A stretch of 13,689 bases of DNA from Gammaproteobacteria bacterium UBA2675. Its GTDB lineage: Bacteria > Pseudomonadota > Gammaproteobacteria > Pseudomonadales > Pseudohongiellaceae. The position numbers were made by a program, and so were the translations under genes. The stretch spans positions 256,212 through 269,900 of the forward strand of contig DEMH01000012.1 in the NCBI GenBank assembly GCA_002354805.1, in the 5' to 3' direction. Shown here one piece after another: positions 7,099 to 13,235 of the stretch. Within the stretch, counting starts at the first letter, position 1. Each line of letters opens with the position of its first letter. Below the pieces are notes generated by a model. That model had not been told where the DNA came from. It made no database searches and saw only the letters and a program-made list of their open reading frames with translations.

Positions 7099-8304
7099 AT
7101 GATTAGAACCGTACGCCGTATTACTTCGCTGTTAGTCATCCTGACCGCCCTGACTGGTTGTGTGCTGGTTCCCGGCAGCAACATCGACCCCGACCAATAC
7201 CGTACCGAAACTCAGGCCGACTGGTTTGAAGTCAATCGGGGTGTCTGGTTCCCCGGGCTGCGGGGCATCGGTCAGGCCGATACCGAAGAAGACGTCGCAG
7301 CTGTTGAACGCACCGTCGATGTCGTCGCCATCACCTCCGATCTGATCGCCGAGCAGAATCGCCAACAGATGCTCAACAATGCGGTTGCCGCCGCAATGCC
7401 AGCGCGTCTTCAGCAGGAGCTGGCCGAGTATCAATACCATGTGGGTAGCGGCGATGTGCTGCAGATTACCGTATATGACCACCCCGAGCTGACCAATCCC
7501 AGCGGTTCCAACAATAATAATGCCGAGTTCTCCGGCATCATTGTCGAGAACGACGGCAGCATCTATTACCCTTATATCGGCAAGGTTCAGGTCGCCGGGC
7601 GTACTGTCGATGAGATTCGTGAAGCCATCGCCACGCCGCTGGCCGAATTTATTACTGCCCCCCAAGTGGCAGTTAGAGTGCTCAACTACAACTCCAAACG
7701 TGCTTACGTAACAGGGCAGGTCGGAGACCCAGGGCCCCTGTCTATTACCAATGTGCCGATGACCGTGCTGGATGCCATCGCCCGTGCTGGCGGCCTGGCG
7801 GAGAACGCAAACTGGCATGATGTGTTGCTGTCACGCAATGGCGAAGAAATCCGCCTGTCCGTATACGAGATGCTTAACAACGGCCGCCTCGGCCAGAATA
7901 TGCTGCTGCAGCATGGTGACGTGCTGCATGTGCCAGTGACCGGTCAAAGGCTGATATTTGTATTGGGCGAGCTCAACCGCGTTAACACCTTGCCGGTCGG
8001 CAATATGAGCATGTCACTGACCGAGGCACTGACCCGCAGCGGCGGCTTGAACCAGGTCACCTCCAATGCAGAGGGCATTTTTGTCATCCGCCCCAATGAG
8101 GCCGAGAACCCCAAACTGGCAACGGTCTTTCAGCTGGATGTTAAGAACGCCGTGTCATTCGCCGTGGGTGCACAATTTATGCTGGAGCCGTCAGACATTG
8201 TGTACGTAACCACCGCGCCGGTGACGCGCTGGAACCGGGTCATCAGCCAGATTATCCCCAGCCTGAACGCGCTGATCACCGCCGACCGGGTGGGCACACT
8301 GTGA
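7099..8304 (+). CDS. wza: Polysaccharide export outer-membrane lipoprotein Wza
   Basis: Wza forms the octameric channel through which capsule or exopolysaccharide leaves the cell. The 401-residue protein has a lipoprotein signal ending in LTALTGC (C21), which matches the family's outer-membrane anchoring. The polysaccharide-export domain carries the signature GDVLQITVYDHPEL at residues 118-131, followed by NDGSIYYPYIGKVQVAGRTVDEIR. Two SLBB-type beta-grasp repeats come next (VTGQVGDPGPLSITN with AIARAGG, then VLGELNRVNTLPVG with ALTRSGG). The C-terminal segment (RWNRVISQIIPSLNAL) fits the amphipathic helix that forms the alpha-barrel in the outer membrane. It is full length. It heads wza-wzb-wzc, and its stop lies 32 bases before the chosen wzb start. 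Confidence 0.93.
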   Translation: MIRTVRRITSLLVILTALTGCVLVPGSNIDPDQYRTETQADWFEVNRGVWFPGLRGIGQADTEEDVAAVERTVDVVAITSDLIAEQNRQQMLNNAVAAAMPARLQQELAEYQYHVGSGDVLQITVYDHPELTNPSGSNNNNAEFSGIIVENDGSIYYPYIGKVQVAGRTVDEIREAIATPLAEFITAPQVAVRVLNYNSKRAYVTGQVGDPGPLSITNVPMTVLDAIARAGGLAENANWHDVLLSRNGEEIRLSVYEMLNNGRLGQNMLLQHGDVLHVPVTGQRLIFVLGELNRVNTLPVGNMSMSLTEALTRSGGLNQVTSNAEGIFVIRPNEAENPKLATVFQLDVKNAVSFAVGAQFMLEPSDIVYVTTAPVTRWNRVISQIIPSLNALITADRVGTL

Positions 8305-8336
8305 TAAATGGGGCGGAGCGGTTAAAGGGGAAGCTC

Positions 8337-8795
8337 ATGAGCCCTTACAACAACATACTTGTCATCTGCCAGGGCAACATCTGCCGCAGCCCGGTTGCCG
8401 AAGCGCTGCTGAAGCGGGCACTCCCTGGCAAACAGGTACAGTCCGCCGGCCTGCAAGCCATGGTCGGCCACGGCGTCGAGCCCACGGCGGCAGAAATTGC
8501 CACGCAGGCCGGTCTTGATGTCAGTGCGCATCAGGCCCGTCAATTTAGTGCCGAGCACGCGCAATGGGCTGACCTTATCCTGGTGATGAGCCAGAATCAG
8601 CGCCGAATGCTGGAGCATGTTGCACCGTCGGCAATGGGCAAGTCGCTGCTGCTGGGGCACTGGATACGGGCGGCCGGGACGCGTGCCAATAACGGCCAGG
8701 ATATTCCCGATCCATACAAAAAGAGCCGGGATGTGTTTGAGCACGTACACAGGTTAATGGACGAAGCGATCGAGTTATGGGCGCAGAAAATATAG
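8337..8795 (+). CDS. wzb: Low-molecular-weight protein-tyrosine phosphatase Wzb
   Basis: Wzb dephosphorylates the tyrosine-rich tail of the Wzc kinase, and cycling of that tail is needed for polymer assembly. The 152-residue product opens ILVICQGNICRSP, giving the CX5R phosphate loop with C11 and R17. The general acid motif DPY is at D125-Y127 (DIPDPYKKS), and the family motif SAGLQAMVGHGVEP is intact, so it should be active. I chose ATG 8337 because AAGGGGA ends about five bases upstream. The in-frame GTG at 8301, overlapping the wza stop, has no ribosome binding site and would add 12 residues foreign to the family. The last base of the TAG stop is the first base of palindrome C. Confidence 0.93.
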   Translation: MSPYNNILVICQGNICRSPVAEALLKRALPGKQVQSAGLQAMVGHGVEPTAAEIATQAGLDVSAHQARQFSAEHAQWADLILVMSQNQRRMLEHVAPSAMGKSLLLGHWIRAAGTRANNGQDIPDPYKKSRDVFEHVHRLMDEAIELWAQKI

Positions 8796-8850
8796 CGGTA
8801 AAGGGGACGGAGGGATTTACCACCGTAAATCCCTCCGTCCCCTTTACCGC
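8795..8850. repeat. REP-like palindrome C between wzb and wzc
   Basis: This is a perfect palindrome with 26-base arms (8795-8820 and 8825-8850) around the loop CACC. The outer part of the left arm reads GCGGTAAAGGGG and the core is GGGGACGGAGGGATTTA. It begins on the last base of the wzb stop codon. In RNA it would form a very stable hairpin, but no U-run follows, so it is more likely to pause transcription, stabilise the upstream message or attenuate partially than to terminate fully. Confidence 0.93.
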
Positions 8851-8886
8851 CCTTACCGCCCTTACCGCCGCCGCCGTCCCCTTTAA
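8851..8886 (+). repeat. Short tandem repeat and second copy of the repeat half-arm
   Basis: The outer end of palindrome C is followed by tandem units of CCCTTACCGC, then GCCGCCGCCG, then a further CGTCCCCTTTA (8875-8885). That last piece duplicates the outer right-arm end at 8835-8845. The pattern looks like slippage or nested insertion at the element's edge. It leaves 33 bases of apparently native leader before the wzc ATG. Confidence 0.65.
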
Positions 8887-8919
8887 CCCAGACCACACAA
8901 CAGACGTAGATAAGGTGTT

Positions 8920-11229
8920 ATGACAGAAGCCGTTCAGCAGTCCCGCGCCGCCAGTGCCACCCGTAGCAGTCAATCCGGGCCCGCCGATGACGAAATCGAT
9001 CTGGGCTATTTGCTGGCCATCTGTTTGGACAACAAATGGCTGATTATCACCATCACCGTGCTGGTAACACTGGCCGGTGCTGCCTACGCCTGGCTGGCCA
9101 CCCCCGAATACCGTGCCGACGCCCTGTTGCAGGTTGAGCAGCGTGCCAACAACCTGGGGTCGCTGGACATGGCGCTATTGGGGCAGGAGACCACCCAGTC
9201 CACCACCCAAAGCGAAATTCTTCGTTCACGCATGATCATGGGCCAGGCTGCGCAGCAGGCGGGACTGGATCTCGTGGTTCGGCCCAACTACTTCCCAATT
9301 GTTGGTGAGGCACTGGTCCGTCGCGGCACCGAACGACCTGGCTGGGCGCAGGGCAGTGCACATGCCTGGGCAGGTGACAGCATCAACGTGGGTGAGCTGC
9401 TGGTCGAACAAGCGCTGCAAGGGCGCCCTCTGACGCTGAAGGTCACCGGCCAGACCAGTTACACCCTCAACAATGACGATGGCGGTGTACTGGGCACTGG
9501 CCAGGTCGGCCAGTGGTTGCGACTGGACCAGCCTTATTTGGAGCTGCTTGTGGAGCGCATCACGGCACCCGCTAATGTCGAATTCACCCTGATCAAACGC
9601 AGCGAAACGCAGATGATCCGCTATCTGCAGGGCCGCTTTGAAGTGGCTCAGCGCGGCCGTGACACCGGCATTCTGGAGCTGGCACTGACCGGGCCTAATC
9701 CCCAGGAAATCCAGCGCTCACTGGATGCCATTGCAGATGTCTACCTGGTGCAGAACATCAACCGTCAGGCTGCCGAGGCCGAGAGCCGCCTGGAGTTCCT
9801 GGAGCAGCAGACACCCCTTATTCAGGACAACCTGAACTCCGCCGAAAGTCGCCTTAACGACTACCGGGCGGCCCAGGACAGTGTGGATCTGAGTTTTGAA
9901 ACCCGCAGCATGCTGGAGCGCATGGTTGAACTGGAAGGGGAGCTGAACAGTCTACAGATCCAGGAGTCGGAACTGGCGCAGCGCTTCACCCCAAGCCATC
10001 CCAGCTATCAGGCGCTGCTGGAAAAGCGTCGCCAACTGGCGGGCGAGCGGGACCGGCTGGAGCAGCAGGTGGACACGCTGCCCGAGACACAGCGCCAGGT
10101 ACTGCGCCTTAACCGCGATGTGGAAGTCAGCCAGCAGATTTACATGCAGATGCTTAACGCCACCCAGGAGCTGCGCATCGCAAGAGCCGGCACGGTCGGT
10201 AATGTGCGCATTCTGGACAATGCGCTGGTCGGCAATAACCCCATCGCCCCACGCACCAACCTGATTATCGTCATCTCGCTGATGGCTGGCCTGATGCTGG
10301 GTCTGATGGTGGTACTGGTGCGCCACATGCTGCACCGCGGTGTGACCTCAGTGGAAGAGCTGCAGGCGCTGGGGCTGCAGGTTTATGCCACCGTACCGCT
10401 GTCCGAAAGACAGCAGAAGCTGTTTGATCGTTTTACCAGCAAGAAAACCCGGCGCCGGTTCAGCAAATTTCTGGGCAAACATATCGGTGATCGTGTCAGC
10501 AAACCGCTGACGCGCCGGCATCGCGGTCAGGAAAGTGGCGTACTGGCCATGATCGACCCCAGCGATCTGGCCATCGAAGCACTGCGCAGCCTGCGCACCA
10601 GTTTGCACTTTGCCATGCTGGAGGCCAACAACAACCGGCTGATGCTGACCGGTCCCAGCCCGGCAGTGGGCAAGAGTTTTATCTCCACCAACCTGGCAGC
10701 CATCTGCGCACAAAGCGGTCAGCGCGTACTGCTGGTCGACGCCGATATGCGCAAGGGGCATATCCACCGATCGTTCGAAGGCGGCAGCGAACAAGGTTTA
10801 AGCGATTATCTGGTAGGCAACACACCGCGCGAGCAGCTGATCCGTCACACCGAACTCGAAGGACTGGATTATGTCGCCCGCGGCACGGCGCCACCCAACC
10901 CATCAGAGCTGTTGATGACGCGCCGTTTCAGTGAATTTCTGGAAGAGGTGGGCCAGGAGTACGATCTGGTCATCATCGATACACCGCCTGCACTGGCCGT
11001 GACCGATGCCGCCGTCGTCGGCAAACAGGTCGGGGCCGCATTGCTGATTACGCGTTTCCGCGAGAACAATCCCAAAGAGATTGAGCGCTCCCTGCAGCAG
11101 CTGGAAAGTGCCGGCGTGGTGGTCAAGGGCAGCATACTCAACGCCATCGAGCGCAGTGCGTCTGCGTATTACGGGTACGGCTATGGCTATGGTTACTACC
11201 ACTACGCCTACAAATCCGACGAAGACTGA
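8920..11229 (+). CDS. wzc: Tyrosine-protein kinase Wzc / polysaccharide co-polymerase
   Basis: Wzc is the inner-membrane co-polymerase and autokinase that works with Wza and Wzb in group 1-type capsule or EPS export. The 769-residue protein has a first membrane helix near residues 38-60 (KWLIITITVLVTLAGAAY), then a large periplasmic Wzz-like domain. Within that domain lies a coiled coil (about 285-400, LEFLEQQTPLIQDNLNSAES onward). The second membrane helix is at about 445-470 (NLIIVISLMAGLMLGLMVVL). The cytoplasmic BY-kinase has Walker A GPSPAVGKS (K585), Walker A' VDADMRKG (D607, D609) and Walker B VIIDTPP (D687). The tail YYGYGYGYGYYHYAY supplies nine tyrosines for phosphorylation. All catalytic parts are intact. 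AAGG sits four bases before the ATG. The tail is duplicated as a relic near 12283-12357. Confidence 0.95.
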   Translation: MTEAVQQSRAASATRSSQSGPADDEIDLGYLLAICLDNKWLIITITVLVTLAGAAYAWLATPEYRADALLQVEQRANNLGSLDMALLGQETTQSTTQSEILRSRMIMGQAAQQAGLDLVVRPNYFPIVGEALVRRGTERPGWAQGSAHAWAGDSINVGELLVEQALQGRPLTLKVTGQTSYTLNNDDGGVLGTGQVGQWLRLDQPYLELLVERITAPANVEFTLIKRSETQMIRYLQGRFEVAQRGRDTGILELALTGPNPQEIQRSLDAIADVYLVQNINRQAAEAESRLEFLEQQTPLIQDNLNSAESRLNDYRAAQDSVDLSFETRSMLERMVELEGELNSLQIQESELAQRFTPSHPSYQALLEKRRQLAGERDRLEQQVDTLPETQRQVLRLNRDVEVSQQIYMQMLNATQELRIARAGTVGNVRILDNALVGNNPIAPRTNLIIVISLMAGLMLGLMVVLVRHMLHRGVTSVEELQALGLQVYATVPLSERQQKLFDRFTSKKTRRRFSKFLGKHIGDRVSKPLTRRHRGQESGVLAMIDPSDLAIEALRSLRTSLHFAMLEANNNRLMLTGPSPAVGKSFISTNLAAICAQSGQRVLLVDADMRKGHIHRSFEGGSEQGLSDYLVGNTPREQLIRHTELEGLDYVARGTAPPNPSELLMTRRFSEFLEEVGQEYDLVIIDTPPALAVTDAAVVGKQVGAALLITRFRENNPKEIERSLQQLESAGVVVKGSILNAIERSASAYYGYGYGYGYYHYAYKSDED

Positions 11230-11276
11230 AGTGGCGACGGCAACACGCCTTAGCCATTTGTCCTATTGCATCTGAA

Positions 11277-11333
11277 GCCCGGCAGCGCTAGCATGTTCAA
11301 CTAATGAACAATAAGCGAGACAGGAAGCCGGGC
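11277..11333 (+). promoter_or_regulatory. Nested inverted repeats in the rfaH leader
   Basis: GCCCGGC (11277-11283) pairs with GCCGGGC (11327-11333). Inside it TGTTCA (11294-11299) pairs with TGAACA (11305-11310) around ACTAA. The outer right arm lies between the AGGA at 11322-11325 and the rfaH ATG at 11336. Folding could therefore mask the start region. It could instead be a weak structure after wzc; no U-tract is present. Confidence 0.45.
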
Positions 11334-11335
11334 CA

Positions 11336-11824
11336 ATGAGCTGGTACGTGCTGCAATGCAAACCCAACCAGGTGCGACGCGCCCAGGAGCATCTGGACAA
11401 TCAGGACTTTGCCACCTGGTGCCCCACTCATACTGTCAAACGCATCGTGCGCCGCCAGGCCACCATCTGCGACGAAGTCGTGTTCCCCGGCTACCTGTTT
11501 ATTGCGCTGGACCCCCAGCACACCAACTGGCGGGCTCTCAACAGCACCCGTGGCGTCGCCCGCGTGGTCAGCTTTAATGGCGCGCCATTCCCGGTACCCG
11601 AAGATCTGATGGCCGCGCTGCATCGCCAGTATGACTTCCGCCATGAACCGGCCCCGCTGTACAAGGCTGGCGAACGTGTGCGCATTACCGACGGCTGCTT
11701 CCGCGATATCGAAGCCATCGTCAAGGCCGTCACCGCCGATGACCGTGTCATCGTGCTGATGCGACTGCTCAACAAGGAGCATGCCCTGACGCTGGAGGCT
11801 GGCCATCTAGCTCTGGCCTACTGA
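11336..11824 (+). CDS. rfaH: RfaH-family NusG paralogue, transcription antiterminator
   Basis: RfaH binds RNA polymerase paused at ops sites and lets it read through long polysaccharide, LPS or toxin operons while recruiting ribosomes. The 162-residue protein has the NGN domain: SWYVLQCKPNQVRRAQEHL, the conserved VVFPGYLFIAL segment and NWRALNSTRGVARVV. A short linker follows (VPEDLMAALHRQ), then a KOW-containing C-terminal domain (YKAGERVRITDGCFRDIEAIV ending RVIVLMRLLNKEHALTLE). The length fits RfaH rather than housekeeping NusG (about 175-180 residues, with a different start). A perfect ops core lies 424 bases downstream at 12248, which supports specialised function. AGGA is 10 bases before the ATG, and a possible hairpin covers the start region. 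The MarR-type gene follows after five bases. Confidence 0.9.
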   Translation: MSWYVLQCKPNQVRRAQEHLDNQDFATWCPTHTVKRIVRRQATICDEVVFPGYLFIALDPQHTNWRALNSTRGVARVVSFNGAPFPVPEDLMAALHRQYDFRHEPAPLYKAGERVRITDGCFRDIEAIVKAVTADDRVIVLMRLLNKEHALTLEAGHLALAY

Positions 11825-11829
11825 CAAAC

Positions 11830-12156
11830 ATGCTCACAGACGACGCCCGCTACAGAATACTCAAAAAGCTGGAAGCCAACCCAGCCATCAGCCAGCGCCA
11901 ACTGGCCGAGGAACTGGGCATGAGCCTGGGAAAAATCAACTACTGCCTGCAGGCCCTGATCGACAAAGGCCTGGTCAAGGCCAAAAATTTCAGTAAAAGC
12001 CAGCACAAACGACGCTACCTCTACCTGCTTACCCCGCAAGGCATCGACAGCAAGGCTCGGCTCACCCGCCGCTTTCTGAAGCGCAAGCTGGCGGAGTATG
12101 AGGCCCTGCGCCAGGAGATTGAGCAGATACAGGCAGAACTGAAGGCAGGGGACTGA
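11830..12156 (+). CDS. MarR-family EPS-associated transcriptional regulator
   Basis: The 108-residue protein is a compact winged-helix regulator. DARYRILKKLEANPAISQRQLAEELGMSLGKINYCLQALIDKGLVKAKNF covers the helix-turn-helix (about residues 20-45), and KRRYLYLLTPQGIDSKARLTRRFL forms the wing and following helix. A charged helix, probably a coiled-coil dimeriser, ends the protein. It matches the small MarR-like regulators regularly found in exopolysaccharide loci; I recall the TIGR04176 description for these but cannot check it here. It lies five bases behind rfaH with no ribosome binding site of its own visible, so translation is probably coupled. Its target is unknown. The upstream region of wza and the ops region at 12157-12280 are the natural candidates. 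Confidence 0.85.
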   Translation: MLTDDARYRILKKLEANPAISQRQLAEELGMSLGKINYCLQALIDKGLVKAKNFSKSQHKRRYLYLLTPQGIDSKARLTRRFLKRKLAEYEALRQEIEQIQAELKAGD

Positions 12157-12247
12157 GCTTTAGCTCCGCCCCCCGGTTATAAGTAAGCGACAACGCCAAA
12201 TTTGGGCCTGGTCGATAAAATCAGATGCTGCAGCAATGCACGGGCAG

Positions 12248-12259
12248 GGCGGTAGCGTG
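12248..12259 (+). promoter_or_regulatory. ops element (RfaH recruitment site)
   Basis: GGCGGTAGCGTG is an exact match to the ops core known from E. coli (GGCGGTAGCGT). The preceding GGGCAG resembles the end of the JUMPstart sequence (CCAGGGGCGGTAGCGTG). It is in the transcription direction of rfaH and the MarR gene. I found no other ops core in the window. Downstream in the same direction are only a wzc relic and a toxin-like module. Confidence 0.8.
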
Positions 12260-12282
12260 TTTGGGGATTGGGTTGCACGCTG

Positions 12283-12357
12283 ACCGCCATCGAACGCAGC
12301 GCCTTCGCCTACTACGGCTATGGGTATTACCACTACGCGTATAAGTCGGAGGATTGA
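12283..12357 (+). pseudogene. Relic of a second wzc 3' end (tyrosine-rich tail)
   Basis: In frame the bases read TAIERSAFAYYGYGYYHYAYKSED then a TGA stop. The intact Wzc tail is NAIERSASAYYGYGYGYGYYHYAYKSDED. Codons differ at many synonymous sites, so this is not a very recent copy of the local wzc, and it has four fewer residues in the Gly-Tyr repeat. Upstream of about 12280 the similarity ends abruptly and no kinase domain exists. It is too short to be a gene and has no start signal. It is best read as what remains after deletion of, or recombination into, a second wzc-type gene. Confidence 0.85.
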
Positions 12358-12373
12358 CGAGGCATCAGCCTCC

Positions 12374-12401
12374 GGGGACGGAGACCCCGCTCTCCGTCCC
12401 C
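12374..12401. repeat. Short GGGGACGGAG hairpin, variant of the REP-like family
   Basis: GGGGACGGAGA (12374-12384) pairs perfectly with TCTCCGTCCCC (12391-12401) around CCCCGC. The arm shares GGGGACGGAG with palindromes A to C but lacks the GATTTA part. It follows the wzc relic stop by 16 bases and would fold into a strong RNA hairpin, so it may terminate reading from the ops region; no T-run follows. Confidence 0.8.
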
Positions 12402-12430
12402 CGTGTAGAATTCAAGTAACCGGAGTCGCT

Positions 12431-12467
12431 GTCTGACACCATGCTATACTCCTGATAATTGTCAGAC
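12431..12467 (+). promoter_or_regulatory. Inverted repeat around an extended -10 promoter box
   Basis: GTCTGACA (12431-12438) and TGTCAGAC (12460-12467) are perfect 8-base inverted repeats, 21 bases apart. Between them TGCTATACT (12442-12450) is an extended -10 box, which would excuse the poor -35. The start site would fall near 12457, about 38 bases before the ATG of the small protein gene. A repressor bound to both arms would block the promoter, as in autoregulated toxin-antitoxin operons. Confidence 0.6.
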
Positions 12468-12494
12468 TTTGACGTTACACGACAGAGGTGCGTG

Positions 12495-12707
12495 ATGGGC
12501 AACAAAGCGGAGAAGCGTCCTGCAGTGCGCAAGATACCAAAACAGGCTAATCAGGCAAAAAAACGTGACGCTCAGACAGTATGGACGCCTGCTATGGACA
12601 ATAAAGCAAAAAGCATTGCGGCTGATAAACAGAAGTCTGTGGCGTTCCTGAAACGCGCAGGCATACTGAATGAGCAAGGTCAGCTGGCTAAAGAGTACGC
12701 CGACTAA
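12495..12707 (+). CDS. Small basic protein, possible antitoxin partner of the downstream ART-like gene
   Basis: The 70-residue product begins with a Lys/Arg/Gln-rich, probably disordered region (GNKAEKRPAVRKIPKQANQAKKR) and ends with a compact helical segment, KQKSVAFLKRAGILNEQGQLAKEYAD. From memory, the pattern FLKRAGIL..G.L...Y occurs at the C-terminus of small proteins encoded beside presumed toxin genes, but I cannot assign a named family. I chose ATG 12495 because AGAGG (12484-12488) is six bases upstream; a TTG at 12459 in the same frame has no ribosome binding site and lies inside the inverted repeat. The next gene begins 27 bases after the stop codon, so the two look like an operon. 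It lacks an obvious DNA-binding fold. Confidence 0.65.
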   Translation: MGNKAEKRPAVRKIPKQANQAKKRDAQTVWTPAMDNKAKSIAADKQKSVAFLKRAGILNEQGQLAKEYAD

Positions 12708-12733
12708 AGCAGTTTCTTAAAGAGGTCAACGGA

Positions 12734-13215
12734 ATGACCATAACACGCAAACTTTCTCCCATTATCGGTTTTCACGGCTGTGACCGCTCAGTTGCTGAAA
12801 ACGTATTGGCAGGCAATTCTCACTTAAGTGCCAGCGAAAATACCTATGACTGGCTGGGTTCCGGCATTTATTTCTGGGTCGACAGCTTCGCACGCGCATA
12901 CGATTGGGCAAAATCCAGAAAAAACAGCATTTCTGAACCCTATGTGATAGGTGCTGTTCTGGACCCCGGGCATTGTCTTGATTTGACTGACTATGGCGTT
13001 GCGCCGTTATTAACTTTCTTCACCAAATGCAGGCTGAGGATGAGAAGCCGCCATTTGATACAGCTTATGGGGTCTTTGAAGAAGGAGAGCCGATTTTTCC
13101 CGAGGCCGCACTCAAGGAAAAGACTCATATCCAGATTGCTGTTAGAAACATTGAGATGATTCGCGGTTATTTCAGGCCGCCGGAGCTATGTCACTACACC
13201 AATCTCGACGTATGA
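12734..13215 (+). pseudogene. ADP-ribosyltransferase-like protein gene, broken by internal deletion and frameshift
   Basis: The first frame (from ATG 12734, AGAGG eight bases upstream) reads IGFHGCDRSVAENVLAG, YDWLGSGIYFWVDSFARAYDWA and EPYVIGAVLDPGHCLDLTD. The HG (H14) and GIYF (Y46) patterns resemble the H-Y core of PARP-like ADP-ribosyltransferase folds. After about 12990 sense continues only in another frame. From 13000 it gives CAVINFLHQMQAEDEKPPFD, then TAYGVFEEGEPIFPE, then THIQIAVRNIEMIRGYFRP, ending at TGA 13213-13215. That C-terminal pattern belongs to the same family as I recall it. In intact relatives I expect some 40 more residues between LDLTD and the CAVIN segment, so a deletion not divisible by three is the simplest cause. 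The first frame otherwise runs to 13159 with a meaningless Arg-rich tail. The ART assignment is inference; the broken frame is seen directly. Confidence 0.75.
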
Positions 13216-13235
13216 CGCAACAAAAGGCAACGGAT

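Larger units (their letters stand above)
12157..12494. other. 338-base non-coding region between EPS regulator and accessory genes
   Basis: I see no gene here. In order it holds an imperfect inverted repeat at the MarR stop (12148-12172, GGGGACTGAGCT against AGCTCCGCCCC) and possible -10 boxes TATAAG (12178) and TAAAAT (12216), both without convincing -35 boxes. Next come the ops core at 12248, the wzc-tail relic ending at 12357, a GGGGACGGAGA hairpin at 12374-12401, and an inverted repeat around an extended -10 box at 12431-12467. The character changes from GC-rich to more AT-rich after about 12405, which probably marks the edge of the polysaccharide locus. Confidence 0.7.

Noticed and set aside
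7443..7452. GGGTAGCGGC inside wza as a second ops site
   Set aside because: It lacks the GGCGGTAGCGT core and is within coding sequence.
8301..8336. GTG start for wzb at 8301
   Set aside because: No ribosome binding site, and it adds residues not seen in the family; ATG 8337 has a good AAGGGGA upstream.
3217..8850. Palindromes as a CRISPR array or as classical rho-independent terminators
   Set aside because: They are few, far apart and self-complementary with no regular spacers, so not CRISPR; no T-run follows them, so simple intrinsic termination is not supported.
8597..8896. Minus-strand reading frame rich in Gly-Lys repeats over wzb and palindrome C
   Set aside because: It is the antisense of the tandem CCCTTACCGC repeats and of the wzb coding sequence; no ribosome binding site or family resemblance.
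12459..12494. TTG start for the small basic protein
   Set aside because: It would start within the inverted repeat and near the predicted transcription start, without a ribosome binding site; ATG 12495 has AGAGG at good spacing.
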